Shown here: positions 11,435 to 25,030 of the stretch, in pieces
How the letters are laid out: every line of letters starts with the position of its first letter
How positions within the stretch are numbered: position 1 is the first letter of the stretch
NCBI GenBank assembly: GCA_022478985.1
Contig: JAKSZP010009554.1
Location: forward strand, 30,398 to 94,397
DNA from: Massospora cicadina
Taxonomy: Eukaryota; Entomophthoromycota; Entomophthoromycetes; Entomophthorales; Entomophthoraceae
Length of the DNA: 64,000 nt
Direction: 5' to 3'
Translations under genes and position numbers: made by a program
Notes under the pieces: generated by a model
What the model was told of the DNA's origin: nothing
Databases searched by the model: none
The model's input: only the letters and a program-made list of their open reading frames with translations

Positions 11435-11944
11435 AGAGCAACCAGATTGGTAAGACTATTGAGGCATTGATAAATAAGATTACAGGCAAATATTGTTGTT
11501 CCAGTGTAGAGAATACATTGCAAAGGTGAAGTGGCAGAAAACTTATAAAGAATTAGTTTTAAATTCCTTTGAAAATATATGACTTCTGTTTTCATGACTT
11601 GATGGTGCTATGCCCAAGAATAATGACAGTTGATAATTGTTTTGAGTCTAAGATTTTCACAAGAATTTTTAACGGTGGCCAAGTTCTCACTTAGGGCCTA
11701 AAAGCTAGAGTATCCATCCTATGTTAAGAGGCAAAGGGACTTGTTGAAGATAATTTACCAGATGGAGTTGTAGATAAAAAGGCGTCACTCTATTAGAAAC
11801 AATTTTGGGGTATTTATATGTTGCTAGATACATTATAATCCCCATAAGTAAGGAAAAAATAAAATAAGGGAAAGCTATATAAATGGGAGTCTCTTCATTA
11901 GGTATCTCATCCAGATTCACAAATGCTTTATAGCATAATTTTTT

Positions 11945-13829
11945 CCTTTTTGAAGAAATTATTTATTTACTCAAATTCAAAATTTTTATAAAAAGATTTA
12001 GCTTAACCAGCCTTTTTGCCCACCCATTCTAAGCCTTTGTCAATGTGATCGACGCCTGCTGCCCCCACATGGGGCAGTGGTGCACAGCCTTCTGTCATTT
12101 ATCAGCCACTGCCAAAAAGTGCCCGGGATGGTCCAGCTAGCACTACAAACACTTCTAGTCACTAAGTCCCACCTCGAAACCTAGCCCACCACCTCATGTA
12201 CTCCCAGGAGGTGCTTTGAAGCCCCATGGTGCTCCCTCAGAGTAATCTGAATTATGGGATTTAAATTATGTATGGGAAACTCTTTCCCTACGCAAGCTTA
12301 GTCAACATCAGATGGCTATGGCACTTTTTAAACCTGCCTTATTTATAGATTTCCGCCCTCTTTAAGGAGTACTTTGACCTCAGCTTCTCTTGTGAAGCTC
12401 ATGCCATGGTGGCAACACAGTTGCCTTTATTATATGAAAAAAAACCCACCTTGATCATCCAAACTTTCCTGCCAGATGAGGCCAGACTGGTGGTTTAGTT
12501 TTTTGGCTTGCCACCCCACCTCTCCCCCAAACGACTATACTATGAGCTCCTGGAGGGTATGCCTGCCTATGGCACAGACCCCATGTTGCAATTTGTTGTT
12601 TCCAATGCCGCTGACTATCTCATGGGGCCCCACGCATTTGCAATGATCCACCCTATCCATCGTGAACCCATCTCAAAATAGCACCCTGCGCCGTCATCAG
12701 ATCTGCCTCTGATCAGTCCTTCTGGGCATGCGTTAAAATGGCCAAGCCATATGTAAAATGTGCTTCAAGATTGACCATTTTTAACGCAAGTGCTTATCAG
12801 TTTCTGCTGAAGCTGCTTCCGCCGCTCCTCCCTCCAGCGTTATCACCTACTACTGCCTCCCCAAAATTTTTTTGAATGGAGGTCATTACAACACCCCACC
12901 CTCACTACTGCAGGCGCTGCTCCCACCACTTTTCTCAATTAAATCTCACCAAACTTGAACTATTCCTGAGCAGATTGCTGCACTAGTTCCAACGGAGTTG
13001 CCATGGTCTATTGTGAACATCCAATCAGCTTCTGCCTCCCAGCCAACTCCTATTGGTGGCCCAGCACTGGAGTTTCAATTTCCATATAAGGTCCTTAAAT
13101 GGATCCATGATAAAGAGTGGAACTATGTAATCAAACATGACTTTGACTGGATTGATTTTTTTCACACATCCCCCAACTTGAATCCCCATAACTGTTTCTA
13201 TCCTCATAACAGATCAAGTTTATAAAAAAGATATATCAAAAAGGATGTTGAGGCAGCAGATGCCCCTGCCAACTCCCTCCTCCACCAGGCCCTCCATGCG
13301 GCGTTGGAGCCACTTTGTAGGGCATTTCCATCCATAACTTCCCCCATGATTTCCCCAGTAAAAATTTGATATTGAAGATCTCACGTTTGTTGTGGGCCAC
13401 ACTTGCATTATTGTGGTGAGAGATTTATTTTTTTGGTTGAATTGCCTTTAAACCCTCAGTACACCAAGTCATCTACTTGTATACCTGAACTTATCACCTT
13501 TGCTAAACACCAACTTGCTCAGTATATTTAGGTGATGCACACCGCTGGCCATAGCAAAAATGATAATCCTCACTTCTATCTTCTTCTGCCCCACGCCGCT
13601 TACGCTTCAACCCCATTTTTTCCATCTTTACCTGCCACCTCAAGAAAACAGCACTGGACGAAAACCCCTAACCTCTCTTACCCTTCTAAAATGGATTCTT
13701 AGGCTTAATGCCAAGATACCAAGTCAGGATTTATTTATTAATATGATAATCCCTTTGTTTTGCATATTCAATTAAAGATGAATGGATGTCCCCTCTTCTT
13801 GAGCTGGGCCCCATTAGTACTAAAAAAGT
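11945..13829 (+). mobile_element. Zinc-knuckle retroposon, copy 2 (full length)
   Basis: About 1.89 kb, inserted in E's 3' LTR. Target duplication: TAGCATAATTTTTT at 11931-11944 and TAGCTTATTTTT at 13832-13843; the uninterrupted LTR at 30000 has one equivalent site. Ends CCATTAGTACTAAAAAA. Because the host LTR is known intact elsewhere, both edges are well fixed. Copy 2 is the most degraded of the full-length copies. Confidence 0.75.
12050..13560 (+). pseudogene. Gag-like zinc-knuckle protein, copy 2, broken
   Basis: The zinc knuckle near 12750-12795 reads CKMCFKIDHF, stop, RKCLS: all four zinc ligands of CX2CX4HX4C are present, with one stop between His and the last Cys. The C-terminal block at 12998-13225 (LKWIHDKEWNYVIKHDFDWI) matches copy 1. 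The N-terminal block (FIDFRPL) is frame-shifted. Function inferred as nucleic-acid binding. Confidence 0.6.
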
Positions 13830-14229
13830 TGTAGCTTATTTTTATAAGCTGAAGTTGTACTTCAAATGGCCCATCTGGATAAGACTTGGTGTCATCTAAG
13901 CTGATTGTTAAGCAGTTTCCAGTAGGTCCCCTTTTTGAAGGTACAACTAAATTTATCGCCCCATAAACAATCAGATGGAGAAAGTCACCACACACTCAAA
14001 TTAATAATTACATTGGATAATAAGGATTCCATCACACAAAATTTTGGGCTTAAGTTGGTACATTGGAGATTTTCTATTAGCAAATTGAGTTATTTGTATG
14101 ATAAATTGAGGGTTTTTTTATAGCCCCTTTTTCAGGTCTAGGCATTAATTCTCTTAAAGTGTTCACTCACTCAATATTCCTCATATCATGCCCAAAAACT
14201 ATGGTATCCAACATCACCCTCTTCAAGAA

Positions 14230-16735
14230 TATTGACAGGGGAGTATTGACGTAAGAATTAACTATGCACTCAATTGATAGCTTTTCAGTTTTAAGAGTCT
14301 TGATTTGGTATTCCTCTCTGCGCTTGTAGGTTTTAACTTATGGTCCTTCCCAGATGGAATAAAATTTTCTTCAACGCGGCACTATGCAATTTTGATAGTA
14401 CATGACTAAATAGGAAAGCTAAAAGTTGGGTAAAGGTTGATGGGTTGCAATTTCTGAATGGCCTTTTCTTGTGACCGTTTAGCCAGATTTGTCATTGCAT
14501 ACAACTGTAGTTTAATAAGTTTTGTGCTAATCTTATTAATGTTCTTATGGGTTCATCAGTGGTATCACTGATGACCTTGCATGCCAATTAAAATGTTATA
14601 CTAGGGTCTCTTATGTATAAAGCCTAGAATGGAGAAATTTTGCATAATATGATGAAATAAAATCTGATATGCCATCAGTGTACTTAGGAGTATTGAACTC
14701 AGTGAAAAGAATCAGAAGTAGCCTTTTCTATTAATATTAAGACACGCGTTCCATTTGCTCATTATACATTCCCATATGCTGAAGGGTTTCAGGGTGCTAA
14801 AAAGAGATGTCGTGTTCCCACGCTTGTTGCTAAGATCTTCACAACTCTTGAAGTAAACTTTATACCATTATCACATAGCAATACCTGTGGGAAACCATGT
14901 CTAGTGACTATATTCTTATATATGAATATTGCAGTATCTTGACATTTGCTGGTGATTGCAATTTCTTCAACTCACTTTGTGAAGTAGTCAATCCTTTATA
15001 ATGTATCAATTTCTTCCTGGTACTATGGAAGTGGACCTATGCCATCTAAGTTGATGGTATGGAATGGCTGCTAGGAATCATTAGCTGATACTTGTACTTG
15101 GTCTTATGTGGCGTTTTCTTTTGACAAGTTATGAGGCATCTAAGACTTCCACTACAAAGAATTGTAATCATTTCATTAGTATCAATTCTAGGTACATTTG
15201 TAAGTTTTGCTGGCTCCTCCATGTCTAAAGGTATTGTGAGCTTCCATTAAAACTGGTACCCGTCAAAAAGTTGTAAGTAGTAACCAGTTGGTTCCAATTT
15301 TTTATAAAATAACCACAAAGAACGTTAGTATTTTGTGGGTGTTGGAACAGCATCTCTAAACTGTTTCATCTTTGTTATCACAAGAGTTTGACTTCATAGT
15401 TGGTCATATAAATTGTTCAACTTTGCTGTTGTCCAAATGTAGTAGGGGCAATCTAGTTAGTCCATTCACGTTCTTATGTCACGTCCCTGTTCAATGGACA
15501 ATGATCATGTCGTAGTGCTGAAGTTTAAGAGCCATAAGGCTAGTCTTTTGGTAGAATCTTTTATGTTCTTCAGCCACTTTAAAGAAGCATGCTCTTTAAC
15601 AACCATGAAATATATATATAGAAAAGTATGAAAGTGTTTCACTACAAGCAAACTGCTGGAAATTCTTTCTACATGACACTGTAATTGTGCTCAGCCCCTT
15701 ATAGCGTCTTGCTGTAGTAAGACACTTGTTGGTTGATGCCTTCAACATCCATTTGTAAGAGAATGGCCCCTATGGTTAGGTTAGAGGTGTCTGGAAAAAG
15801 ATGAATGGCTCCCATACTCTGGATGTTGAAAATTGGTCCTCGTTTTAATAAATCTTTCAGAGTTCTGGATGCGCTTATTTTTTCTACTCCCTATACAAAA
15901 GGTGTAATTTTTGGAAAGTAAGCGATTAAGAGTATTGGAGAGTTGAGCAAAATTAGGTATAAACCGGTGGCAATATCCCATTAATCCTAAGAATATCTGT
16001 ATATCTCTGAGAATTTTTGTTTAGGCATTTCAAGGTCACTTCAACTTTAGCATATAAGGGCTGAATTTCTTCCCACAATATAGAATGTCCTAAGAATTTT
16101 AATCCCTATTGGGAGAAGGTACACTTCACAGGCTTAAGTTTGATATTGTTATCTCGAAATCATTGAAAACAGACTTGGGGTGGCCAATATGATCAGTAAA
16201 GTTTTTTGACACCACTGTTATGTCATCTAAATAAACAATCACACAGCTCAGTTTGAAATCTGCATGATGTGATTCATCGCCGTTTGAACAAGGTGGGCGC
16301 ATTAAATAATCCCTGGGGGAACCAGGTAGGTTGATAAGTCCTTCTGCGCATATTAAAGCGCGCTATTTTGGTCTTCTGGCGATTTAATCTATCATCTAGT
16401 AACGGCTTTCTAGGTCCATCGCAGAAAATAAAATTTTGCCAAAGAGTCAGGTGAGAGCATTGTATATATGGAATAGGATAGCTGTCCTTCTTTGTGAGGC
16501 GGTTTATCTTCCTCTAATCCGTCACTATTCTATGACCACCATTTTTTTATTATTTACAGTGGGGACAGCTATAGACTCTGAGAGGGCACAAATAATCCGG
16601 AATCCAATAGTTGTTTTAACTTGGTCTTCATGTATTGCTCCTTCACCTTTAACTTCCTATATGGATTTGACCGTACTAGGTTTTAATCTCCTACATCAAT
16701 GCTGCGGACCCAATTCTTTATATGACCATAATTGA
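14230..16735 (-). pseudogene. Integrase, RNase H and reverse transcriptase of element E
   Basis: Integrase: QPFHTINLDGIGPLP (first catalytic Asp) near 15027-15070 and KYKYQL before it. The RNase H-RT junction at 15781-15981 reads MGYCHRFIPNFAQLSNTLNR. RT: SAMDLESRYW near 16410, and an intact YLDD at 16222-16233 (CVIVYLDDITV). Collinear with A and F but closer to neither in full length. Many stops and frameshifts. Confidence 0.7.
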
Positions 16736-17089
16736 CATATGATTTGGAGAAGACATATTGATAATATTCATGTAGTTGATGAACCTTCTCAAGTTCCTCT
16801 AATCTACCTTATTGGATAAATTGGACTTGAAGTATGGCAAAAATAAAACTATTGATGGGTAGGCCTAAATTTTAAGTTATGTACTAATAAAATGTACCTT
16901 GTCAATTTCTTCAATTATAATGCCCTTTTCTAATCTCCTGTTGCTTCTTGACTAAAATTTCTCGATTTATCAGGGTTCCAATTAGTGACACAATTGCCAC
17001 TGATAATCTGGGTCAATGACAACTGTAATATACTTAGTCAAAATCTTCTGACTCTGTCATTGCTAGTGATGTGTAATAGGATGTCAAGG

Positions 17090-17640
17090 GGTATTTTCAG
17101 GGTTATGTTGTTAGAACTAATCTTTGTCCTTCTGGTATAATATTTACCTCCTTGGTAGCATAGAATGGTATGCAATATGCTGCATTTCTTAATTATGGAG
17201 CTTTTTTTATTTTGTCCAGAAGTAGAAAAATTTATAATAAAGCGGAAACAGGGTATTCAGCAAGACAAGAGTATTTTTTGCAGGAATTTTTATTATCCAG
17301 AACAATGGAAACTTCATAACAGAGGAGAAATAGATACCTTACCTTTGATTTATTGACTACTTCATATCTTCATGAACTGCATCTCAATAATTATGTCATA
17401 TTGACTATTGTTCAAATTTAGTGCACGAGCTGAGAAAACTAGTTTGCTAAACTGAAGTAACATGGAGTAGTCGGCAACATTAATTTTGGTGTTATTTGGA
17501 CCTTCAGTGATATACTACTGGGTATACCCAAGGTCTAGGGAGAGTTTAATATTCTTGATGAGTTGGGATGTGGCGACGTTAATCAGTGATCCTGTGTCTA
17601 AGGTAGTCATAATTCTGACCTTCTGAATCACCGCTTATTT
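17090..17640 (-). pseudogene. Aspartic protease of element E
   Basis: The active-site motif TTLDTGSLINVATSQLIKN is readable in one frame. Asp-Thr-Gly is intact at 17590-17598, followed by a collinear protease body (ARALNLNNSQYDIIIEMQF) before a stop. Among the window's proteases only this one, F and D keep DTG. Confidence 0.7.
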
Positions 17641-20140
17641 TTGTTAATGTTCCTCTGAAATTTAGTGACAGGGCTAAAACCTCTTTTTAGATGGAATGCT
17701 AAATTAAATTTTTATGCAGGCTCAGGATATTTCTTCTTAATTTTTATTGGACTGTATATTCTCAAGATAGGTCGAATCAGTAGGGCAAGGCACTGGTCAG
17801 TATCATTGGCAGTAGTAATTATTCTTGGAGACCCAATGACTTGACTAAGATAGTTGTATTCCAAAACTTGGGCTTTAACAATTTTTTTAGCGTTCAAACA
17901 GTCCAGAATGAAAATCTTAGCAGATTTATCTGATATGAATAACATTTTTTAAGACCCTTCATAGTCGTCAATAGAACTGTTTTTAATGCACATGAGGTGA
18001 AAAATCGGCAATATTTTGGGTTTCAGTTACTCTAAGCTGGTCAACCTAAGAGGTACCTGACCCTAAGCCAACTGCCCTTTTCTTTTCTCAGCAAGGGAAG
18101 GGGTTTTCTTAAAGCACTAGTCTTTGGTGTGGTTAATATTTTTGCAATAGTTACATTTGAATTACTCCACCTTCTTAGGTTTGTTTTCCTCCACGGTATT
18201 CACTTTGAGGTTTGTGGGAGCCTTCCATGTGGTTTCTAGCTTATGTATATCAACCACACTTAGAAGAGCTTCCTTAATGAATAAGACAAAGTTAAACTTC
18301 ATTTAACTGATGTGACGCGAATGGTTAAGACGGGATTACTATTTAACCTGCAACAAAGGCAGCTACAGCATCATCCAGTGGGAGCATTTTTGAGGTCATC
18401 AAAGTTTGAGCCTCAATATAAAAGAAATTTGTGAATTTGAATAGGGCATAGTTTGGAGTAGTGCAATCCCTATGAAGGGCTGTTTGTTCATACTTAAGCT
18501 CTTCTTGGAACCAGAATACTTGATAAGAGCTTTTTTCACTTAACTCCAAGTATTTAGATTGTCCATGTGAGGTACCATAACCTCATGTGCCGTGTGACTT
18601 AAACAGGATAAGATATACTTAACCTTTTGATGATCAGAAGCACCTCCCTCATGGCCTCATAGATTTAGAGGAAGGATGAAATATTTATTTTTCCTGGTGT
18701 AAACTTGTCCATGAAAATAGGTTTGAAGGTAATGGCTTTAATTATATGACAACATGTACTCTGAGAACTTGTGATTTGCTGATTTTAGTACGTGTGTTGC
18801 TCTGCTCAAATTGTCATATGAGATGTTAAATTTCTCTTTCTTAAAATTAGACGCTGCTTCATTTCTTCAATGGTAAGCCTTATGGCGACATCCAACAGGT
18901 TGATACGTTTTTTGAGAACAACTTTATCATTCTTCAGGCTCTTAACGTGGAAGTCAATAGAATTGAGTCGTTGATGATCAGTGGAGCAGGGATTCGTAAG
19001 AGTTTGTTTTCATCTCCCAATACTCCAACGCGCCAGTTTGGGCTTTCCTTCAACTTTGTATATAGTGCTTTGAAGAGGCTTGTCCGTCTTGGCTTTAGAT
19101 TCTTTTATTATAGTTCTCTAGCGTTGCTCAGCTTCATTGAGGCGATGGTAGATTTGGTTAATGTCTTCCCAGACTAGGATATTTGTAACTTATATTGCTC
19201 TTTAATTTGTTGAGTCGCTCAACAATTGAGTGGGTAGCCACCTGAACTGAATAGGATACCAAATCCTTCTCAATACGGGTACTCTAGCAATAAAGTATTA
19301 AGATACTGACTAAGACTCAGAGGTTCAGTTGTCTTCAAGACCATCAATTCGTTTTAGAGCAAGCTCTAGCAGGGCTCAAAGAGCTTGATTTTGTTCGTAT
19401 ACAATGGCTAGTAGAATAATGTGCTGTCATTTATCTTGAGCTTTTGCGTCTTGCCATCAAGGCTCTTGGTCAAAATCTCTATGCAATATCTAAGTCCTTA
19501 CATTAGACTCAACAATATTATATTTGAGGAGTTCCATAGGTTTGCAAATACTTTATAGTTTTCAGATTTAATAGTCCCCATTCAGTTATAGAGCTGGATA
19601 ATATAGGAACAATTTTTCTTCAGTTTGTAGGCATACATCTCTTATACTTTAAGATGCTAAATTATATACCTGTTCATTGGTCACTATCAACGTCCCATGG
19701 GTGTTAATGTGATGATAAATTTTTCTTGTTATGGAATCCTAATAGGCGCAAAATATGGTATAGTGCTGATCATACAAGATTTGATGATGTATCTGGATAA
19801 ATTTACACTTTGACTGTATGTCTTGAAGAGCACTAGAATTATATAAATTCATGAGAGTCCATCCCACAACGTATGCCCTTTTGTGTCTGGCTCTTTATCC
19901 TGGGTTTATGATCCCATAAAGTAAGTCCCAATCTCTTCATTTTAAATCCATGTTAGATGTAAATAAGCTGTAATCTTCACTAAGATTTCTTATAATTCTT
20001 CAAATTTGACCAAGGCCAGACTACTGATTTGGTCATCATCTTCACTATTTCCATTATGTACCCAGCGAGTTACATTATCATTTTGTTATCTTCCAAGGTG
20101 CAACTAATTAGATACATGTATTGGTAAGCATTAGCAGAGC
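17640..20140 (-). pseudogene. Gag of element E
   Basis: The zinc knuckle at 18111-18155 reads CNYCKNINHTKD, stop, C: all CX2CX4HX4C ligands survive apart from one stop inside. The capsid block at 18343-18549 contains AQTLMTSKMLPLDDAVAAF, matching A's AQTLITSKMLTLDDAVA. Upstream sequence to 20140 is too broken to translate, and no Gly-X-Y tract was seen. Confidence 0.6.
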
Positions 20141-20157
20141 CCCTGTAATGTGCACCA
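20141..20157 (-). other. Primer-binding site of element E
   Basis: Plus strand CCCTGTAATGTGCACCA, 15 of 17 bases as in F and H. Confidence 0.55.
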
Positions 20158-20158
20158 G

Positions 20159-20813
<655 letters not shown>

Positions 20814-21017
20814 AAACCCCTTTAAGCCTTGATTGGGGTGACAATTACTTTCTCAGGTTGAATACTTCCTGCATAGTACCAAAACTCTAGAGTTAGAATG
20901 GTGGTGACAATTTGAGGAATTTGGGATAAACATTGATTTAGTAAATATGATGTTTGTCTCAGATGCAATATGTGTTGGCAATTGATGGTATCTGAGATAT
21001 TTTGTTTTGGGTGTTAT

Positions 21018-21575
21018 TTTTAAGACGGATGAGCGTTAAACCACTCATCATTTTTAGAGACCAGGAGACCCAAAGTTCCTGGATGATCAATTATAAGTTT
21101 TACCTTTCTTTAGAGAAAAGTCTTCACTCTGGATAAAGCACCTTGAGTGGTAAATCCTAAAGATGTTTTCGTCCCTAAATGAATAGAGGTAGACTAAATC
21201 AATAATGACAAAATGAGAGTAGAACTTTTCTTAGAAAAAGATTATATAGGAGTTCATGGAGTTATTCTTGGGATAAAATCTCCAAGCGTTTCTCAGAAAA
21301 TATCTACACTAGATAGCAATTGAAGATTCTGTGACATTCTGGTCACTTCTTTTGAACATGATTAAATAGCCACATAGATTGGGTTTTACCCTGATATTGG
21401 ATGGTTTTGTTTGAGTAACATTTGTTCACACAAGTTGGGGGTAAAACATCAATATCAGGAGGCCTTTAATTTAGTCAAGGATCATCCTGAAAATAATTTT
21501 GACTTAATCTTTGGATCTGGTTCATTTACTTTGTCAGATACACAAAAATCTTTAATTAGGGTAGGAATCCTGTCA
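21018..21575 (-). repeat. 3' LTR of element C
   Basis: Ends GGAATCCTGTCA, complementary to the TGTCAGGAT start of the other LTR. The left edge is set by alignment to 27451 and could be off by a few bases because its TG is lost. Confidence 0.75.
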
Positions 21576-21689
21576 ACGACCCCTCTAGATCTTGGCGCAG
21601 GGGGGAAACAGCTGGAGAAATTGAATGTGTATGCAATATATCACCGGTCCCTGAGCAAACTTCACTGATAACCGTTTATTACCACGTTT

Positions 21690-23330
21690 ATAGATAACTT
21701 TGTAGGTCATTGACCAGTTGGTTCCCAATTTGTTGTCATGCCACCAGGTTGATGATGGTAGAAAAGGACTAGATCACCCAGTTGAAAGGTGTACAGAGGA
21801 TCATGCTTTTTTCTGAACTGACTAGTTTCTTAATTAGTGATAGCAGACAAGTTCTCAGAATCCAGGGCCTGGAGTCAGATAATCTATTTGGTAATACTTT
21901 GAATAATAACTTCCGGGGCTTCGAAGGAAGCTTGATCTAACATGGCCTGCTCTTTAGAAGGAAGCCGTGGAATCCTTCCATACAAAACTTAAAAAGAAAG
22001 ACATCTTAATAGTTAGATGATAGCTTATTCTATAGACTAGAATTGCATTAGGCAAATATTGGGGCCAATGAAGAGGGTCAGTTATGCCATTTTCTGGAGG
22101 GTTGAGGTTAAAGTACCATTTACATGCTATACCATTCCATTGGTTGCAGGATGATAAGGAATGATAAGTACTTAAGTGGATCCCATTAGTTCTTCTATAT
22201 CATTCCCCAGCAACGATCAAAATATTTGACTGTTATTGGAGAGAATTATGTTAGGGCACCCATGCTGGGTGATAATGTAAATTATATAGGACATGCGGGA
22301 GCTTTTGCCAAAGTGGAGGGTAGTGATAAAGCTTCAATCCACTTATTTATATAATACACTGTAGGAGGAGGAACCAATGACCATTAGATGATCTTGGGAG
22401 TGGTTCACCAATTTCAATACTTATAGTATAGAAGGGTTCACAGGGTGGAACCACTGATGTTGAGCTCTAAGATAAGGTCCATAGTGACTTTTACATACCA
22501 GGCAGGACTCTAATACACCTTGGATTGAAACAAGCATTCCTTATCAATAGCATTAAGTCTTGAGCCACTGGTGAGTTTTCTTAATTCCCTCATAACCACC
22601 TTATAAATAACCTCACAATACGATGTGATATGAGCTGGAGGTCATATGTAGGGTAACCATTTTTGAGAAATGATTTTGTACAATTTGCTGCTTTCAGCCT
22701 GGATATTCGCCAATATCTTTTGCTAATTATTTTTGAAGGGTTAAAATCCATCTTCCCATAAATGTGGTAGGGTTAAGAGATTGTAAAGTCGATCTTTCTC
22801 AGTATTGGTTAAAGTTAATATGAGGAGCCTGGATAAGCAATCCACATTATAATGTTGGGCCCATGTTGTTAGATAATGTAAAATCATTATTTTAAAGTTT
22901 TAACACCCATCAGGCTAAATTTCTGACAGTATCCTTCCTTTGTTGCAGCAATCTTAATGAAGCATAGTCGGTAATTATGGTAAAATGATTCCCGTATAAA
23001 TATGATTGGAAATGCTTAATAGCCAGTAGTACTGCCAAGCATTCTCGTTCTATAATGCTATAGCTGAATTCAGCTCAGGTTAGGGTTTTGCTTTAATAGC
23101 AATGGGATGATCTACTAGACTTTCATCATGTTGGGATAATATAGCCTCTATAGCTATATTGCTAGCATTGTAAAAGTAAAATGGTTTGTTGATATTAGGA
23201 TGTATAAGTACTGGAGAGTGGGAGAGAGCTACGCATAGTAGGTCAAAGGCCTGCTGTTGCTCTTCTTTCCATTGGAAGGGTATAATCTTTTAAATATATA
23301 CTAGAGGCTTGAGGGTATTGGCAAAGCGTG
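21690..23330 (-). pseudogene. Integrase and RNase H of element C
   Basis: Integrase C-terminal half at 21720-22100, collinear with element D (which reads AYRMSYHRIVNMYPFQAFYG there). The third catalytic position reads ATNGMV then stop, where D has MVEHINRTL. RNase H near 22960-23010 keeps NHFTIITDYASL. No open frame longer than about 60 codons. Intermediate regions are readable only by comparison with D. Confidence 0.65.
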
Positions 23331-23339
23331 GAATAAACT

Positions 23340-24110
23340 GGCGATAATATCTCACTATCTTATATAAAAACCTTTACATAACGTAGAGATTTAGGGTAAG
23401 ACATCTTAGAAATGGCCATAACCTAGTATTCCATTGGGGATAATCCAGCTTTAACTACCTTATGGCTAAAAATCCATTTTGCTTTGAAAAAATGAGCATT
23501 TTGACGGATTTAGTTTTATAGAAACCTGATGTAACCACTTCAATCTTTCCTTAGATGATTCATATATTTGGTAAAAATTAAAAAAACAATGTATCGTCGA
23601 ATTAACTAGCACACAGGAGCATTTTAAATCGCTCAAGAGTCCATTAATGGCTTGTTTGAAGGAGGCAGGGTCGTTACATAGCCCCTGCGCACTCAGGTGG
23701 GCTCAAATAATCCTTTGCTTTAAATGAGGGTGCATTTTTAACATTCTTCAGATGATAAGTCGATTTTCTGGTACTCACTGGTGAGATCCATAGCCAAAAA
23801 ATAACGGGAATGCAACATTAAGCGTAAGGAATCATCTATATGTGGAAATGGATAGCTATTTTTTTGTGTAATAGTATTTAGTTAACAATAGTCCATTAAA
23901 ACATGCTGTCTACCATCTTTCTCCAAAATTGATAAATTGGGGAAGCCCACGGGCTTTTAGAAGGCACAAACAATCCCACTTCCAACAGTTGCTTTAGCTC
24001 TAGGGCCACTTGAGCTTCTTCAACTTTTGGTTTTCTGTATGCTTGAGATTTATTTGGAGGGTAATCCTCAGTCTCAATTTGATGAATTACTCCTAACATT
24101 ATTCTATAGT
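23340..24110 (-). pseudogene. Reverse transcriptase of element C
   Basis: The N-terminal block at 23896-24099 reads AYRKPKVEEAQVALELKQLL then GLFVPSKSPWASPI. The palm motif LAMDLTSEYQKIDLSSEE is near 23790. At the YLDD site the sequence reads CAS, stop, FDD, so the catalytic Asp pair survives although the box is mutated. Collinear with D and F. Confidence 0.7.
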
Positions 24111-24119
24111 CACTTGGTC

Positions 24120-25030
24120 TTTATAAAATAAACCTAATACTCCTCAGGCGTCTTCAGCATTCTGTCATTTAATAAAAGTGAGACTGTCTCCAGTTTTACT
24201 TTTGATCAGAGCTTTTGTGGGCTGAGGATCAAATACTAAATCTTGTAAGGAGCTGAATAACTCCATAAACTATAATTTTAAATGGACATAATTTTATAGA
24301 AGTGATCTGGGCATACTGAGGGAGTTGGAGGGTTTGATTTGTTAGATTTGATGATAAGATAGAGAAAGGTTTCCCATAGGTGGGATACAAAATCTTAGGG
24401 CAGGTCAACGCTTCCTTGATAGAAGGGTTCAGGTGTCCACTTAGCTCCAAAACTCGATTAGGAGGAATGTGAATCTTGATCCCCATATTCACAATAACTT
24501 GATTGCCAGATGTATATTAATAGGATGGGGGCTATAGAGGTATCACACCTTCTTCATCCATAGCCTCATGGAGAAAACTTAGTTTTTCCTCCTAAGTCTT
24601 GATATTTGACTTTACAATTAGAGAAAGGTTAATTAAGGAGGCATGTTCATTTTTTGGGCTCCTTTAATTTGACCTAGAGTTTAATATATACGGTATCTGA
24701 TATCCTAATAGTAAAAGGTATTTTTTCCTCATGGTTGATAATTCAGTTGAACATCCGCATCAATTGGATTCCAATAAGCAACATTTAATTATCGTTTTCT
24801 AGCGTGATATTGGGGCCAGTAATGTAAAGTTTTTTGAATTGGAGAGGTAAGGCAGAATACGCTCCAATTTCCTTAGTCAACTGATTACCCGTCGCCTCAT
24901 ATTCCATCTTTATGGATCAAGTCAGGAGAAATTTTGATTTTATGGTTAAGTTGGGAGAATATAATGTTAACTGGTTAACTGGTATCAATTTTAGACAGAA
25001 CTATAACCTTATGAACGACTAACTCTATTA
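24120..25030 (-). pseudogene. Aspartic protease and linker of element C
   Basis: Linker frame 24229-24492 (IHIPPNRVLELSGHLNPSIK, LTCPKILYPTYGK) corresponds to L's LEALTCPGILDPTYDG. The protease site near 24960-25000 reads KIDTS, stop, PVNIIFS, that is DTG decayed to DTS-stop, followed by SQLNHKIKISPDLI. Confidence 0.65.

Larger units (their letters stand above)
11580..14213 (-). repeat. 3' LTR of element E, split by a retroposon
   Basis: Two halves, 11580-11944 and 13830-14213, together about 750 bp. The first matches 29643-30040 (both CTTGATGGTGCTATGCCCAAGAA) and the second matches 46480-46725 (GCACTTGGG-free region with AATTTTGGGCT(T/C)AAGTTGGT). Ends GGTATCCAACA. A purine tract (minus strand TTGAAGAGGGTGA) follows at 14214-14226. 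The insertion between the halves is zinc-knuckle retroposon copy 2. Confidence 0.7.
14214..20140 (-). mobile_element. Element E internal region (gag-pol, Ty3/gypsy)
   Basis: A full-length internal region of about 5.9 kb, the same size as A's, running from a purine tract at 14214 to a primer-binding site at 20141-20157. Order and motifs are those of gypsy. The LTR at its right (K) does not resemble the LTR at its left (11580-14213), so the element is either recombinant or bounded by LTRs of two elements. It is AT-rich and heavily mutated; few frames exceed 60 codons. Confidence 0.65.
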